Below are positions 45,121 through 52,662 of a stretch of 64,000 nucleotides of DNA, in pieces. The notes under the pieces were generated by a model. The model did not search any database. It had not been told where the DNA came from and saw only the letters and a list, made by a program, of their open reading frames with translations. The position numbers and the translations under genes are program-made. The stretch spans positions 1-64,000 of the forward strand of contig JAHJCT010000011.1 in assembly GCA_018812715.1 (NCBI GenBank). Direction: 5' to 3'. Position 1 is the stretch's first letter. Every line of letters starts with the position of its first letter. This DNA comes from Microcaldota archaeon. GTDB taxonomy: Archaea; Micrarchaeota; Micrarchaeia; Anstonellales; Bilamarchaeaceae.

Positions 45121-46251
45121 ATGAAATTTAAAGACATGAACCTCAGGGAACAAACATTGGTTGCCCTGACAAAAATGGGTTATGAAAGCCCAACCGATGT
45201 ACAGGAAAAAGTTATCCCCTTGATAATTAAGGGCGGAAATGTTGTTGCTAGAAGTAAAACTGGCACCGGCAAAACCGCTGCTTTTGGTGTTGGGATTATA
45301 GAACGACTAGCAAGCAATACGACTGAAAAGGCATTAGTTCTTGCACCTACGAGAGAACTTGTTTTACAAGTATCTGATGAACTCAAAAAAATTGCTGCCA
45401 ATTATCCGATTAAGGTAGTTGCTGTTTATGGTGGCTATAGCATCAATCCACAAATAAGTGCTTTGAGAAAAGGAGTTAATATTCTAGTTGCTACTCCAGG
45501 AAGACTGTTAGACCATACTGAACGTCGTACTGTGAATCTTTCCCAATTTAATATTGTAGTATTAGATGAAGCCGATCGAATGCTTGACATGGGTTTCAAG
45601 GATGAAATGGACCGCGTAATGGCCCAAATTCCAGCTAATCGCACTGTTCTACTACTTTCAGCTACAGTTGATGAAGCGATCATGAGTGCCGCTTCGAGAT
45701 ACATGGGAAAACCTGAAATTGTTGAGATTGGTGAGAAAGAGACCCCTAAAATGATCAAAGAGGAATTCATCGAAGCTACAAAAGCAGAGAAATTTTCTAA
45801 ATTAAAAATCATTCTAAAGCAACATAAAAATGATAAGGCAATTGTATTTACTTCTACTAAGATGTTTGCCAATCGCCTTGCCGATAGACTATTACAAAAT
45901 GGTTTCAAGGCTGATAGGCTACATGGTGACATGTCTCAGGCAGCCCGAGAAAATGTGTTGAAAAAATTCCACAAGGATTTGATACATATACTTGTTGCAA
46001 CTGATGTGGCAGCACGTGGCCTACACATAGAAGATGTTGGTCTTATCGTCAATTATGATCAGGCAAAAGACAGTGATACCCATCTTCATCGCGTTGGAAG
46101 AACTGGTAGGATGGGAGCTGAGGGTAAGGCGATTACTTTTGCAGAACGTCAAGAAACCAAGGAAGAACGTTTTAGAGATGATCATCCTGATTTTGCCTGG
46201 ATGAAAGGTGGTCCACAACCTCCGAAAAGACGAAGATCTCACAGGAAGTAA
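45121..46251 (+). CDS. DEAD-box RNA helicase
   Basis: 376 residues, a minimal DEAD-box core. Q motif region MGYESPTDVQEKVIP, motif I SKTGTGKTAAF, Ia PTRELVLQ, Ib TPGRLLDH, II LDEADRML, III SAT, V ATDVAARGLH, VI HRVGRTGRMG; the short basic tail (QPPKRRRSHRK) may bind RNA. It unwinds short RNA duplexes with ATP. A second, similar helicase begins at 63515. The ATG at 45121 follows a promoter-like AT-rich region, and the stop touches that of the PPIase gene. Confidence 0.95.
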   Translation: MKFKDMNLREQTLVALTKMGYESPTDVQEKVIPLIIKGGNVVARSKTGTGKTAAFGVGIIERLASNTTEKALVLAPTRELVLQVSDELKKIAANYPIKVVAVYGGYSINPQISALRKGVNILVATPGRLLDHTERRTVNLSQFNIVVLDEADRMLDMGFKDEMDRVMAQIPANRTVLLLSATVDEAIMSAASRYMGKPEIVEIGEKETPKMIKEEFIEATKAEKFSKLKIILKQHKNDKAIVFTSTKMFANRLADRLLQNGFKADRLHGDMSQAARENVLKKFHKDLIHILVATDVAARGLHIEDVGLIVNYDQAKDSDTHLHRVGRTGRMGAEGKAITFAERQETKEERFRDDHPDFAWMKGGPQPPKRRRSHRK

Positions 46252-46527
46252 TTATTTTTTTCCAGTTACTTTGATTATATGATAACCAAATTCTGTTTTT
46301 ATTGGATTTGATATTTTGTTAACATCCAGTGAGAATGCTGCATCTTCAAATTCTTTTACCATTTGTCCCTTTGAAAAAAATCCAAGATCCCCGCCGTTTG
46401 CAGAGCTGGGACAAGAAGAATATTTTTTTGCCATATCTTCGAATTTCTTGCCTTTATTTAGTTCTGAAATTACAGTTTTTGCTTCCTCTAGTGTGCTCAC
46501 TAGAATATGACTTGCTCTAACCTTCAT
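46252..46527 (-). CDS. Parvulin-type peptidyl-prolyl isomerase
   Basis: 91 residues, a single parvulin domain without signal peptide, as in small archaeal/bacterial Par10-like proteins. Signature: [37 protein letters not shown], and [12 protein letters not shown] at the end. It catalyses cis-trans isomerisation of prolyl bonds in the cytosol. Convergent with the helicase. Confidence 0.93.
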   Translation of the reverse strand: MKVRASHILVSTLEEAKTVISELNKGKKFEDMAKKYSSCPSSANGGDLGFFSKGQMVKEFEDAAFSLDVNKISNPIKTEFGYHIIKVTGKK

Positions 46528-46535
46528 TTTGGCAC

Positions 46536-46691
46536 CTACTCTTCTTCGGCAAATTTCTTTATTGCTTCAAAATTCTCTACAATTAATTTTGCCTTAGCCT
46601 TTCCAAAACTGAATGGATATCTGTCGTTCTCGTCTCTTTTCAAGACGATGATTTTGTTTCCTCTGTATTCATTGTAATCTACTACTGACAT
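46536..46691 (-). CDS. Small conserved-looking protein, 51 residues
   Basis: Begins [19 protein letters not shown], then [20 protein letters not shown] and AIKKFAEEE. Preceded by AGGGTGA (Shine-Dalgarno-like) and a TATA-like ATATTATAAG at about 46707-46717. Composition and codon use are those of a real gene; it ends 9 nt upstream of the PPIase start in the same direction, so the two are probably co-transcribed. No known function. Confidence 0.65.
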   Translation of the reverse strand: MSVVDYNEYRGNKIIVLKRDENDRYPFSFGKAKAKLIVENFEAIKKFAEEE

Positions 46692-46734
46692 TATATTCAC
46701 CCTTTTTCTTATAATATTAGTTAAGTCTTTAATT

Positions 46735-47049
46735 TTAACTATAAAATAAGGTTCCTATAACTATTAATATATCTAATACTACCCAGACACTATTTATCAC
46801 AATAAGTGGCTTTTCCCCATGTGCTATTCCATATGTTAGCCAGAATGAGGCTGTAATGCCGTAAGCTGCCCAAGAAACAGCAGAAACGCCTGCAGCATTA
46901 TTATCTATCCATATATTGAATAGTTGAGGAATGGTCATTAAAATTCCAAAAAACGCAACTACGTAGATTAACCTGTCAATAAGATTTTTCCATTTCTCAG
47001 GATGCGGATAATTCTTTCTTTTTCTTATATGATGTAATACCTCATGCAT
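46735..47049 (-). CDS. SemiSWEET/PQ-loop sugar transporter
   Basis: 104 residues with three membrane helices and the PQ-loop in FGILMTIPQLFNIWI, the size and layout of bacterial/archaeal SemiSWEET, which dimerise to move sugars down a gradient. The N-terminus is a basic, His-rich extension (MHEVLHHIRKRKNYPHPEKW). It is downstream of the antiporter gene on the same strand. Confidence 0.85.
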   Translation of the reverse strand: MHEVLHHIRKRKNYPHPEKWKNLIDRLIYVVAFFGILMTIPQLFNIWIDNNAAGVSAVSWAAYGITASFWLTYGIAHGEKPLIVINSVWVVLDILIVIGTLFYS

Positions 47050-47107
47050 GTTATATTGGTGTGATATAAGATTTTTATTTGCAATGAATTTGCTCCAATA
47101 ACAGCTT

Positions 47108-48379
47108 CTATTGAAGCTTCTTTATCGCATATCCAAGCAAAGGAGGAACTATTATCGTCGTTACAAGTGCAACTGCTGCAATCACAGAATATTGAATTGT
47201 TGTTAGCACTTTGGTGGTGAGGCCTATGGATGCTACAATCAATGCAACTTCTCCACGTGGTATCATTCCTATACCTATTATCAAACCTTCTCTTAAGTTG
47301 AGTTTTGAAACGAATGTGGCTATCAAACATGGCACTACCTTACTTATTACGGCTATAAGAGAAATAATTAAAATTGGTATAGAGAAAAGTGACAGCGCAC
47401 TCACATCGAAAAATACGCCGAGGCTTATGAAGAAAATTGGCATAAATACAAGTTCTAATCCATATGTTTTTTCTTCAATCTCTTTGTTATGTTTACTTCT
47501 ATTAAGAATTACCCCTGAGACAAATGCACCAACAATTGCTGAGAGTTTGATGAATTCTGCGATATATGAATAAAAGAGCATAAACGAAAGAACAAGAAGA
47601 AATATTTGTGTTGTAAATTCGTTTCTATCAATGTATTTGATAAAGTACCTCCCAGCAATAATTCCACCTGCAATGAAAATAATTGCTGTAAATATCGTAT
47701 ATGCAAGTGGAAGCAATGAATCTACTCCAGATGTAATGTTTATTACTAATGACAATACAAGAAGGCTCAGAATGTCATCTATGATGGCAGCACCAACTAT
47801 TATTTGTGAAAAGCGTTGCTCAAGAAGTCCGAACTCCTTCAAAACTGCAACGGTAACTCCAACACTGGTAGCTGTTAAAGCTGCCCCAAGAAACATTGAA
47901 TAAGCGAAGTTTTCACCAGTAACATTTGCGTACAAAAATCCTGCTAAAAAAGGAAAAACAATTCCAAGAAAAGCTACTATCATGTTTTCTCTTTCAAATA
48001 TCTTTTCAATTTTATTATGCAATCCTACTTTGAATAATAAAATTACTGCTCCAAGCTGAGCAAATACGTGGAGTATGTCTTCCATTCTTAGAATGTCAGG
48101 AACTTCTTTTGAAATTGGAAATATCTGGGCAAGTGGTTCCCAAAGCATTGTCATGAAACTATGGCTCATCAATACTCCGAGCAACATCAAAATCATTACT
48201 GATGGCTGCTTCAGATGGATGACTGCCATCTCTCCAACAACTGCCAAAAGCAAAAGAAATACAATCTCAAAGTAGATGTGTTTTTCCTCTTCAACATGAT
48301 CAAAAATACTTGCCCTAATTATCGTTAGAACTAGAATGATAAAAATACCAAGAATAAAATAAAGAGCCAGTTTTTTCAT
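47108..48379 (-). CDS. CPA2-type Na+/H+ (or K+/H+) antiporter
   Basis: 423 residues with about 12-13 membrane helices. Characteristic CPA2 stretches are FLGAALTATSVGVTVAVLKE (ion-binding helix region), GAAIIDDILSLLVLSL with the paired Asp, and IGIGMIPRGEVALIVASIG. No C-terminal TrkA-N domain, so it is a NapA/GerN-like rather than a Kef-like protein. The ATG lies directly beside the stop of the small zinc protein, so the two are coupled. Confidence 0.92.
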   Translation of the reverse strand: MKKLALYFILGIFIILVLTIIRASIFDHVEEEKHIYFEIVFLLLLAVVGEMAVIHLKQPSVMILMLLGVLMSHSFMTMLWEPLAQIFPISKEVPDILRMEDILHVFAQLGAVILLFKVGLHNKIEKIFERENMIVAFLGIVFPFLAGFLYANVTGENFAYSMFLGAALTATSVGVTVAVLKEFGLLEQRFSQIIVGAAIIDDILSLLVLSLVINITSGVDSLLPLAYTIFTAIIFIAGGIIAGRYFIKYIDRNEFTTQIFLLVLSFMLFYSYIAEFIKLSAIVGAFVSGVILNRSKHNKEIEEKTYGLELVFMPIFFISLGVFFDVSALSLFSIPILIISLIAVISKVVPCLIATFVSKLNLREGLIIGIGMIPRGEVALIVASIGLTTKVLTTIQYSVIAAVALVTTIIVPPLLGYAIKKLQ

Positions 48380-48553
48380 TTATCTCTTCTCTTCAGTTTC
48401 ATGAAGCATCTTTTTAATCTGCTCTTTTTTTGTTGAAAAGCAGGAACTACAGAATACATAGGTGCGTCCACTAAGGCTACGACCATATTTTCTTTGATTG
48501 TCATTGATATCTTTATTGCAAATATTGCAGTTTTTATTTCCGTCGAACATCAT
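48380..48553 (-). CDS. 57-residue zinc-ribbon protein upstream of antiporter
   Basis: Begins MMFDGNKNCNICNKDIND; the Cys pairs CNIC and CSSC with an intervening beta-hairpin (YGRSLSGRTYVF) form a C4 zinc ribbon or treble clef, followed by a charged helix (KKEQIKKMLHETEEKR). AGGTGAT lies 5 nt before the ATG. The stop codon is directly adjacent to the antiporter start, so translation is coupled. Possibly a regulator; function unknown. Confidence 0.7.
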   Translation of the reverse strand: MMFDGNKNCNICNKDINDNQRKYGRSLSGRTYVFCSSCFSTKKEQIKKMLHETEEKR

Positions 48554-48887
48554 ATCACCTTTTTGAGGAAAAATAAAAAAGAAAAATGAATTTTAATAAT
48601 CTAGTTGATTATTCTTGTGGTTTTGGCTTCGGTTTCTTACCCATGACGCACACCTCCGGTACACGCCTCAATGCTACCAACCATTTTTGCAAATAGCATA
48701 TCTTAAGATAGGTAATTTAAACCAGATTTTTTACGTCGGAGGGAAAATATCGCCGTATTTTCGAGGCTAATATTTTGTGTGGTAATATACCAATTGATGT
48801 GATAAATCTATTAGTAAATGTGAATGAAGATGATCTAGTATAACCACAGACAAATATATTTAAACACTTTATAACAATGTTGTACAG
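48554..48887. other. 334-nt intergenic region with a micro-ORF transcription unit
   Basis: Holds a minus-strand TATA-like TTTAAATTA (about 48713-48721), a strong Shine-Dalgarno GGAGGTG (48650-48656 on the minus strand) and an 11-codon ORF at 48609-48644, then T-rich minus-strand sequence. Further right is the hairpin AAAATA-TCGCCG-TATTTT (about 48747-48764). The plus-strand promoter of the next gene (ATATATTTAAAC, about 48855-48866) ends it. No larger gene seen. Confidence 0.5.
48609..48644 (-). CDS. Putative 11-residue micro-ORF (MGKKPKPKPQE)
   Basis: ATG 7 nt after a perfect GGAGGTG, the strongest ribosome-binding site in this part of the window, followed by only 11 codons rich in Lys and Pro. 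An overlapping upstream frame (MLFAKMVGSIEACTGG...) ends on the TAA that overlaps this start. It may be a leader peptide for the zinc-ribbon/antiporter operon or part of an sRNA. Low confidence as a protein gene. Confidence 0.3.
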   Translation of the reverse strand: MGKKPKPKPQE

Positions 48888-49844
48888 ATGAGAGAACTCA
48901 AACTCAGGCGGCTTGCTAAACCACTCAAAGAAGCAAGATGCAATCCTAAGGTAGATACGGCAGCAGTCTTTGTAGAGCGTTTATTCGGCAGACCAATGCA
49001 AAGCAATGCAGACTTGATATTGGTTAGCGATGAAAACAGAGAAACTTATCTTAGATGCGTAGATGAAGATTTTCCCCGGCGCTCTATAGTTTTTAGCCCA
49101 TTGTCATTTTTGTTAGATGATCGACAGACACTTCATACTGCTCCGGAAGGTGCGGAATTGTTTGGCTTTGAGGATTTGTTAAGACCCATAAGAACCTACC
49201 GTAGATATACTAAATTAACAGCAGAGACTTCTGCAAGATGTTCTTTAATGGAAGTTGGACGTCCAGCAGATCAGTTGCACGGCGTTTTTATGAAATGGAC
49301 CCATCCAGCTTATGGGCTTTATATCTATGAATATGACCTTGTTGTTTCTCCAAGCCATGATGTTGGTACGTTGGTTCATGAATTGATACATGCTGAGGAT
49401 CGTGTTCTATTGGGCATTCCAAGAACGTTATTGGATCATGCCTTAACAGAAGGCCGCGCATCATTTGGTGGTGAATTATTTAGAACAAGTCCAGAAGATC
49501 ATCCTTCTTATCGTCTTCAATTAGATTCTTTGATCTTCGTGATTAAAGGGCTTATTCAAAAAGGACCAGAGGTGTTTCAGAAAATAGCGCGTGATAAGGG
49601 GATACCATTTGCAGTAAAAGACTTTGTACGTTTTCTTGGCTCACTTAAAGAAAATTCAGTTGAAAAAACCTCAGTTCATTATCAACTTCTTTATCTTCCA
49701 TATGCAATTATGCTCCTGGAGCTGTCTCAAATAATTGGCGATCCATATGCGGCATTCCAAATTTCAACAGAAAAACATCCAAGTAGCTGGAGGCATATCT
49801 TTTCAGGAAGAAATTTCTATGCAAATGAGTTTAGCACTCAGTGA
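48888..49844 (+). CDS. Putative zinc metallopeptidase-like protein (HELIH)
   Basis: 318 residues. A HExxH-like motif reads LVHELIHAED with His at residues 164 and 168 and Glu 165, followed about 20 residues later by LTEGRASFGGELF, whose Glu could be the third zinc ligand (gluzincin-like). The N-terminal 40 residues are basic. The rest has no recognised family. The TATA-like ATATATTTAAAC is centred about 27 nt before the ATG, so it is leaderless. No signal peptide, so it acts inside the cell. Overlaps the convergent HTH gene by 14 nt. Confidence 0.65.
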   Translation: MRELKLRRLAKPLKEARCNPKVDTAAVFVERLFGRPMQSNADLILVSDENRETYLRCVDEDFPRRSIVFSPLSFLLDDRQTLHTAPEGAELFGFEDLLRPIRTYRRYTKLTAETSARCSLMEVGRPADQLHGVFMKWTHPAYGLYIYEYDLVVSPSHDVGTLVHELIHAEDRVLLGIPRTLLDHALTEGRASFGGELFRTSPEDHPSYRLQLDSLIFVIKGLIQKGPEVFQKIARDKGIPFAVKDFVRFLGSLKENSVEKTSVHYQLLYLPYAIMLLELSQIIGDPYAAFQISTEKHPSSWRHIFSGRNFYANEFSTQ

Positions 49845-50622
49845 GTAATTCTTTTTTGACTTCCTTGCAAATTCTACCAATTGTATTTACATGCACATTA
49901 AATTCTTCAGCCAATGATCTTTGTGTCTCACCATCAGCATATCTCTTCTTTATCTCAGCATCTCTTTGTTCATTTGGTTTAATTCCTTTACAAATATTGC
50001 TAACACTAGCATAATGCAAACCAAATTTCTTACCTAATGATCTTTGCGTCTCACCATCAGCATACCTCTTTCTTATCCTTTCATTCCTTTTCTCTTTCTT
50101 ATGTTTTCTGTGGTCCTCTACTTTCTGTTTAATCCCCCTACAGATTTGATTAATCCTACCTTTGCTAAGATTAAATTCCCCAGCCAATGATTCTCTTCTC
50201 TCACCATCAGCATACCTTTTCCTTATTTTCTTATCTCTTTTCTGTTTCTTATGTTTTCTAGAGAGGTTTACTTTCTGTTTAATCCCATTACAAATTCTAC
50301 CAATTGTATTTACATGCAAACCAAATTCTTCAGCCAATGATCTTTGTGTCTCACCATCAGCATATCTCTTCTTTATCTCAGCATCTCTTTGTTCATTTGG
50401 TTTAATTCCTTTACAAATATTGCTAACACTAGCATAATGCAAACCAAATTCTTCAGCCAATGATCTTTGCGTTTCACCATCAGCATACCTTTCTCTTATC
50501 TCCTCATTTCTTTGTTTTAATCCTCTAATTGTTTCATTTTCTGGAAGGCCACTTTTAAAGGCTGAAGCGGGTGGTTTGTCTGTAGCATTTTTCTTCAAAG
50601 AGAGATGGACTACTCTAGACAT
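49831..50622 (-). CDS. Protein of five tandem helix-turn-helix repeats
   Basis: 263 residues from ATG 50622 (MSRVVHLSLKK). After about 35 residues come five repeats of the pattern I-x2-RYADGE-x2-SLAxEF-x13-IC-x-G/E-I/V-K, each a resolvase/HTH_23-like helix-turn-helix. Repeats 1-2 and 4-5 are nearly identical also at DNA level (about 200 nt, offset 423 nt), differing mainly in the first recognition helix segment (LHYASVSNIC versus VHVNTIGRIC); repeat 3 (LSKGRINQIC) is diverged. Linkers are Lys/Arg/His-rich. A multi-site DNA-binding protein is likely. Codon use matches neighbours. Confidence 0.8.
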   Translation of the reverse strand: MSRVVHLSLKKNATDKPPASAFKSGLPENETIRGLKQRNEEIRERYADGETQRSLAEEFGLHYASVSNICKGIKPNEQRDAEIKKRYADGETQRSLAEEFGLHVNTIGRICNGIKQKVNLSRKHKKQKRDKKIRKRYADGERRESLAGEFNLSKGRINQICRGIKQKVEDHRKHKKEKRNERIRKRYADGETQRSLGKKFGLHYASVSNICKGIKPNEQRDAEIKKRYADGETQRSLAEEFNVHVNTIGRICKEVKKELLTEC

Positions 50623-50812
50623 ATTTATCACTAATAATCTACTGATAAATCTTTAAAAAGCCATTGATTACAACATTTACTTCTTTTTGCGGATTAATTT
50701 GTTGCTATTATCAAAAATATAAAAAGAGAAATTTGCATGCTCCCTTTTTTACGCCGTAAATTGTGTATCTATTTGTTATAAAAATAGTAAAAAGAACGTC
50801 CCTGGAAGGATT

Positions 50813-50851
50813 ATGAGTTTTGACTGGAATCACTTTCAATACTTTTCCTAA
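50813..50851 (+). pseudogene. Possible gene remnant: promoter, RBS and 12 codons
   Basis: A TATA-like GTTATAAAAATAG (about 50776-50788), a GGAAGGA ribosome site and an ATG are followed by only 12 codons (MSFDWNHFQYFS) before TAA. The opening MSFDW resembles the N-terminus of small archaeal HEPN-type proteins, so this may be a decayed gene truncated against the convergent DsrE gene. Weak evidence. Confidence 0.2.
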
Positions 50852-51171
50852 CCAAAAGTTAAAACCCGGTCGGATTCCTCAACCAATTCAAGCAAGTCCT
50901 TCATGGTCGAGATAGGACAAACATTACTGCCCTCTTTCTGCCTTGATCTCAAGCAGGTTCCACAAGCCAATATCTCCCCCTTATTCTCAATGAAAGAGTC
51001 AGTCTGTTTCTTTACATCGTATTTCTCGTTTTTGATTTCTCCTACTTCCACACCTTTGTTTATCAGGAAGACTTTCGCTTCATGACCTGCTTTCAATGAT
51101 GTAACGCCAAACCTAAAAGCATTCCAGACAATTTCCGGTTCATTTGTGCTTATTACGATCCCAATTTTCAT
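50848..51171 (-). CDS. DsrE/DsrF-like family protein
   Basis: 107 residues from ATG 51171 (MKIGIVISTNEPEIVWNAF). Rossmann-like DsrE fold with FGVTSLKAGHEAKVFLINKGV, and Cys residues in ACGTCLRSR and NVCPIS at the positions used for sulfur transfer in related proteins. Often such proteins handle persulfides or respond to redox state. It is downstream of the nitroreductase gene with a 32-nt gap on the same strand. Confidence 0.82.
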   Translation of the reverse strand: MKIGIVISTNEPEIVWNAFRFGVTSLKAGHEAKVFLINKGVEVGEIKNEKYDVKKQTDSFIENKGEILACGTCLRSRQKEGSNVCPISTMKDLLELVEESDRVLTFG

Positions 51172-51203
51172 TTTTATCACTTTATAATTAAGAGATATTT
51201 TGT

Positions 51204-51734
51204 TTATATCCTCTGTTCTTCTTCATACAAAACAATATCACGCAATGGTTTTCTGTTGTTTTTACTTTGCTGCAGCGCCGCATTCTTCGGATAGCCAATA
51301 GCAAGTCCGCCTAAAATTCTCTGTTCCTTTCCAATTGCCAGTATCCTTTTTGTTGATCTGTCATCTAAACTCACCCAACAACATCCTAACCCAAGATCCC
51401 AAGCAGCAAGCCACATATTCTGCATCGCACATACCCCGCTATATGTATGTTGATCATGCTCGGCTAACCATTCATCCACCTTTGCTTTTATATCAACGGT
51501 AACAACAATAAGTGTGTCTGCTTGAGATAAAAATTTTGCATGCTTGGACCTAATGACAAGCCTGTCAAATGTTTTTTTATTCCGGATTACAATGAAATGC
51601 CAAGGTTGGGAATTAAGGGGACTCGGAGCGAACCGTCCTGCTTCTAAAATCTGGATAAGCTTTTTTTTCGGAATCCTTTTATCCAGCCATTCACGAACAG
51701 AACGCCTAGTTAATATGGCTTCTATAGTTTTCAT
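51204..51734 (-). CDS. Nitroreductase-family FMN oxidoreductase
   Basis: 176 residues. TRRSVREWLDKRIP at the start binds FMN phosphate, APSPLNSQPWHFIVI is the family core, and LGCCWVSLDD plus GGLAIGYPKN are the C-terminal motifs. It reduces flavin-accessible electron acceptors using NAD(P)H; the physiological substrate is unknown. Together with the DsrE gene downstream it forms a possible redox pair. Confidence 0.9.
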   Translation of the reverse strand: MKTIEAILTRRSVREWLDKRIPKKKLIQILEAGRFAPSPLNSQPWHFIVIRNKKTFDRLVIRSKHAKFLSQADTLIVVTVDIKAKVDEWLAEHDQHTYSGVCAMQNMWLAAWDLGLGCCWVSLDDRSTKRILAIGKEQRILGGLAIGYPKNAALQQSKNNRKPLRDIVLYEEEQRI

Positions 51735-51919
51735 TCAACAAACACCGTGCTACAATGAACTTAAAAATATAAAAAAGAATCTAAAGAAAGTGCTTGCTAA
51801 GATTAGCCTATTAACTATCTGAACTCTTACTAATTAGAGAAAAGTAGAGCATCCACCGACGTTAACATCAACTAAATACAGATCGCCCCGGGAAGGACTC
51901 GAACCTTCGGCCTGCTGAT

Positions 51920-51973
51920 TTGCGCTTTTTAAGAAAAAGCACCCAAAAACGGGGTCTCGTTTTTCCAAAAAAC
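51920..51973 (-). other. tRNA-Asn intron 37/38
   Basis: 54 nt between A37 and position 38, the canonical archaeal site. It contains AAAAACGAGA, GTTTTTGGGTGC and the stem GCTTTTT-CTT-AAAAAGC. The flanking pairing for a bulge-helix-bulge is imperfect, so ends may shift by a base or two. Its sequence is related to the D-loop intron of the same tRNA. Confidence 0.75.
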
Positions 51974-51996
51974 TAACAGTCAGCCGCTCTACCAAG

Positions 51997-52072
51997 TTGC
52001 CCTGCACCTTTTAGTAAAAGGCGCCCCAAAACCAATTCTCGTTTTTAGGACATCTTTTTTCAAAAAGCGCGT
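51997..52072 (-). other. tRNA-Asn D-loop intron
   Basis: About 76 nt inserted between AG and CTTGGTA of the D-loop. A relaxed bulge-helix-bulge can form: exon GCTC pairs with intron GGGC, with bulges AGA and AAC. It contains AAAAACGAGA, GTTTTGGGGCGC and CTTTTACTAAAAG, in the same order as the 37/38 intron. The exact cut sites are predicted, not certain. Confidence 0.65.
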
Positions 52073-52124
52073 CTGAGCTACCGAGGCATTAGATTACAAT
52101 TGTTTAAGGATAGCAGTTTTAATA

Positions 52125-52253
52125 TTATGCCTCCTCGCAAGAACTCCAACCGCAGGAGTCACATTCCATGCAACCCTCTTTGTGGTGTAGTTTATTCTTG
52201 CATAATGGACATATTCCACTAACCACCAATTCTTTTATTTCGTCCTCTGTCAT
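52125..52253 (-). CDS. 42-residue zinc-ribbon protein
   Basis: Begins MTEDEIKELVVSGICPLCKN; Cys pairs CPLC and CDSCGWSSC with GCMEC form a zinc ribbon resembling the C-terminal knuckle of some vitamin-B12-dependent ribonucleotide reductases and other redox proteins, but stand-alone. The start overlaps the previous stop (ATGA), so it is translated with the 130-residue gene upstream. Ends 38 nt from the tRNA-Asn 5' end. Confidence 0.7.
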   Translation of the reverse strand: MTEDEIKELVVSGICPLCKNKLHHKEGCMECDSCGWSSCEEA

Positions 52254-52642
52254 TTTGCTCCCATTATGGACTTCAGGCCTTTGATAATGCCTTCAGATTT
52301 AGCCTTCCATCCTGCTAGGAATCCCTGAAGACCATCCATTCCGCCTAGCATACTGAGCACTTCATCTGCTGAATCAAGTACTGCTTTATCTGAATCATAA
52401 CTTCCAAAAAGGGCACGAAGAAGTGCAGATATCCCTCTTTTTGTATAAAGTGGCCCATCTCCCCTTTTCTTTCCTGCCCATTTTTTTATAAAATTCTTGG
52501 CTTTCAGTGTTCCTAAAAAATCGTCTGCATTGGCTGATTTTGTTGCTCCTGAAGGCTTCTGAGTCGTCTCTGGTTCTTCTCTCTCCTCGTCTCCCATCAT
52601 CTTCTGTCTAAACTGGCCAAGAAACATGTCAGTACCACTCAT
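52250..52642 (-). CDS. Hypothetical protein, 130 residues
   Basis: No family recognised. Acidic, disordered N-terminal 45 residues (MMGDEEREEPETTQKPSG), then a helical C-terminal part (TKRGISALLRALFGSYDSDK, VLSMLGGMDGLQGFLAGW). It lies 20 nt after the cytidylyltransferase gene on the same strand and overlaps the zinc-ribbon gene by 4 nt, so a three-gene operon is likely. Confidence 0.6.
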   Translation of the reverse strand: MSGTDMFLGQFRQKMMGDEEREEPETTQKPSGATKSANADDFLGTLKAKNFIKKWAGKKRGDGPLYTKRGISALLRALFGSYDSDKAVLDSADEVLSMLGGMDGLQGFLAGWKAKSEGIIKGLKSIMGAK

Positions 52643-52662
52643 AAAAGTTTTATAAATTTACC

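Larger units (their letters stand above)
51884..52087 (-). tRNA. tRNA-Asn(GTT) with two introns
   Basis: Acceptor GCCTCGG pairs with CCGGGGC, discriminator G, no encoded CCA. D-stem GCTC/GAGC, anticodon stem GCTGA/TCAGC with anticodon GTT (51975-51977), T-arm GAAGG-TTCGAGT-CCTTC. Two insertions interrupt it: about 76 nt in the D-loop and 54 nt after position 37. Removing them leaves 74 nt with normal arms. The minus-strand TATA-like ATATTAAAAC (about 52115-52124) fits the promoter. Confidence 0.88.

Noticed and set aside
47025-47330. Minus-strand ORF overlapping the antiporter 3' end
   Set aside because: Out-of-frame shadow of the antiporter gene with Ser/Ile-rich, unrecognisable product.
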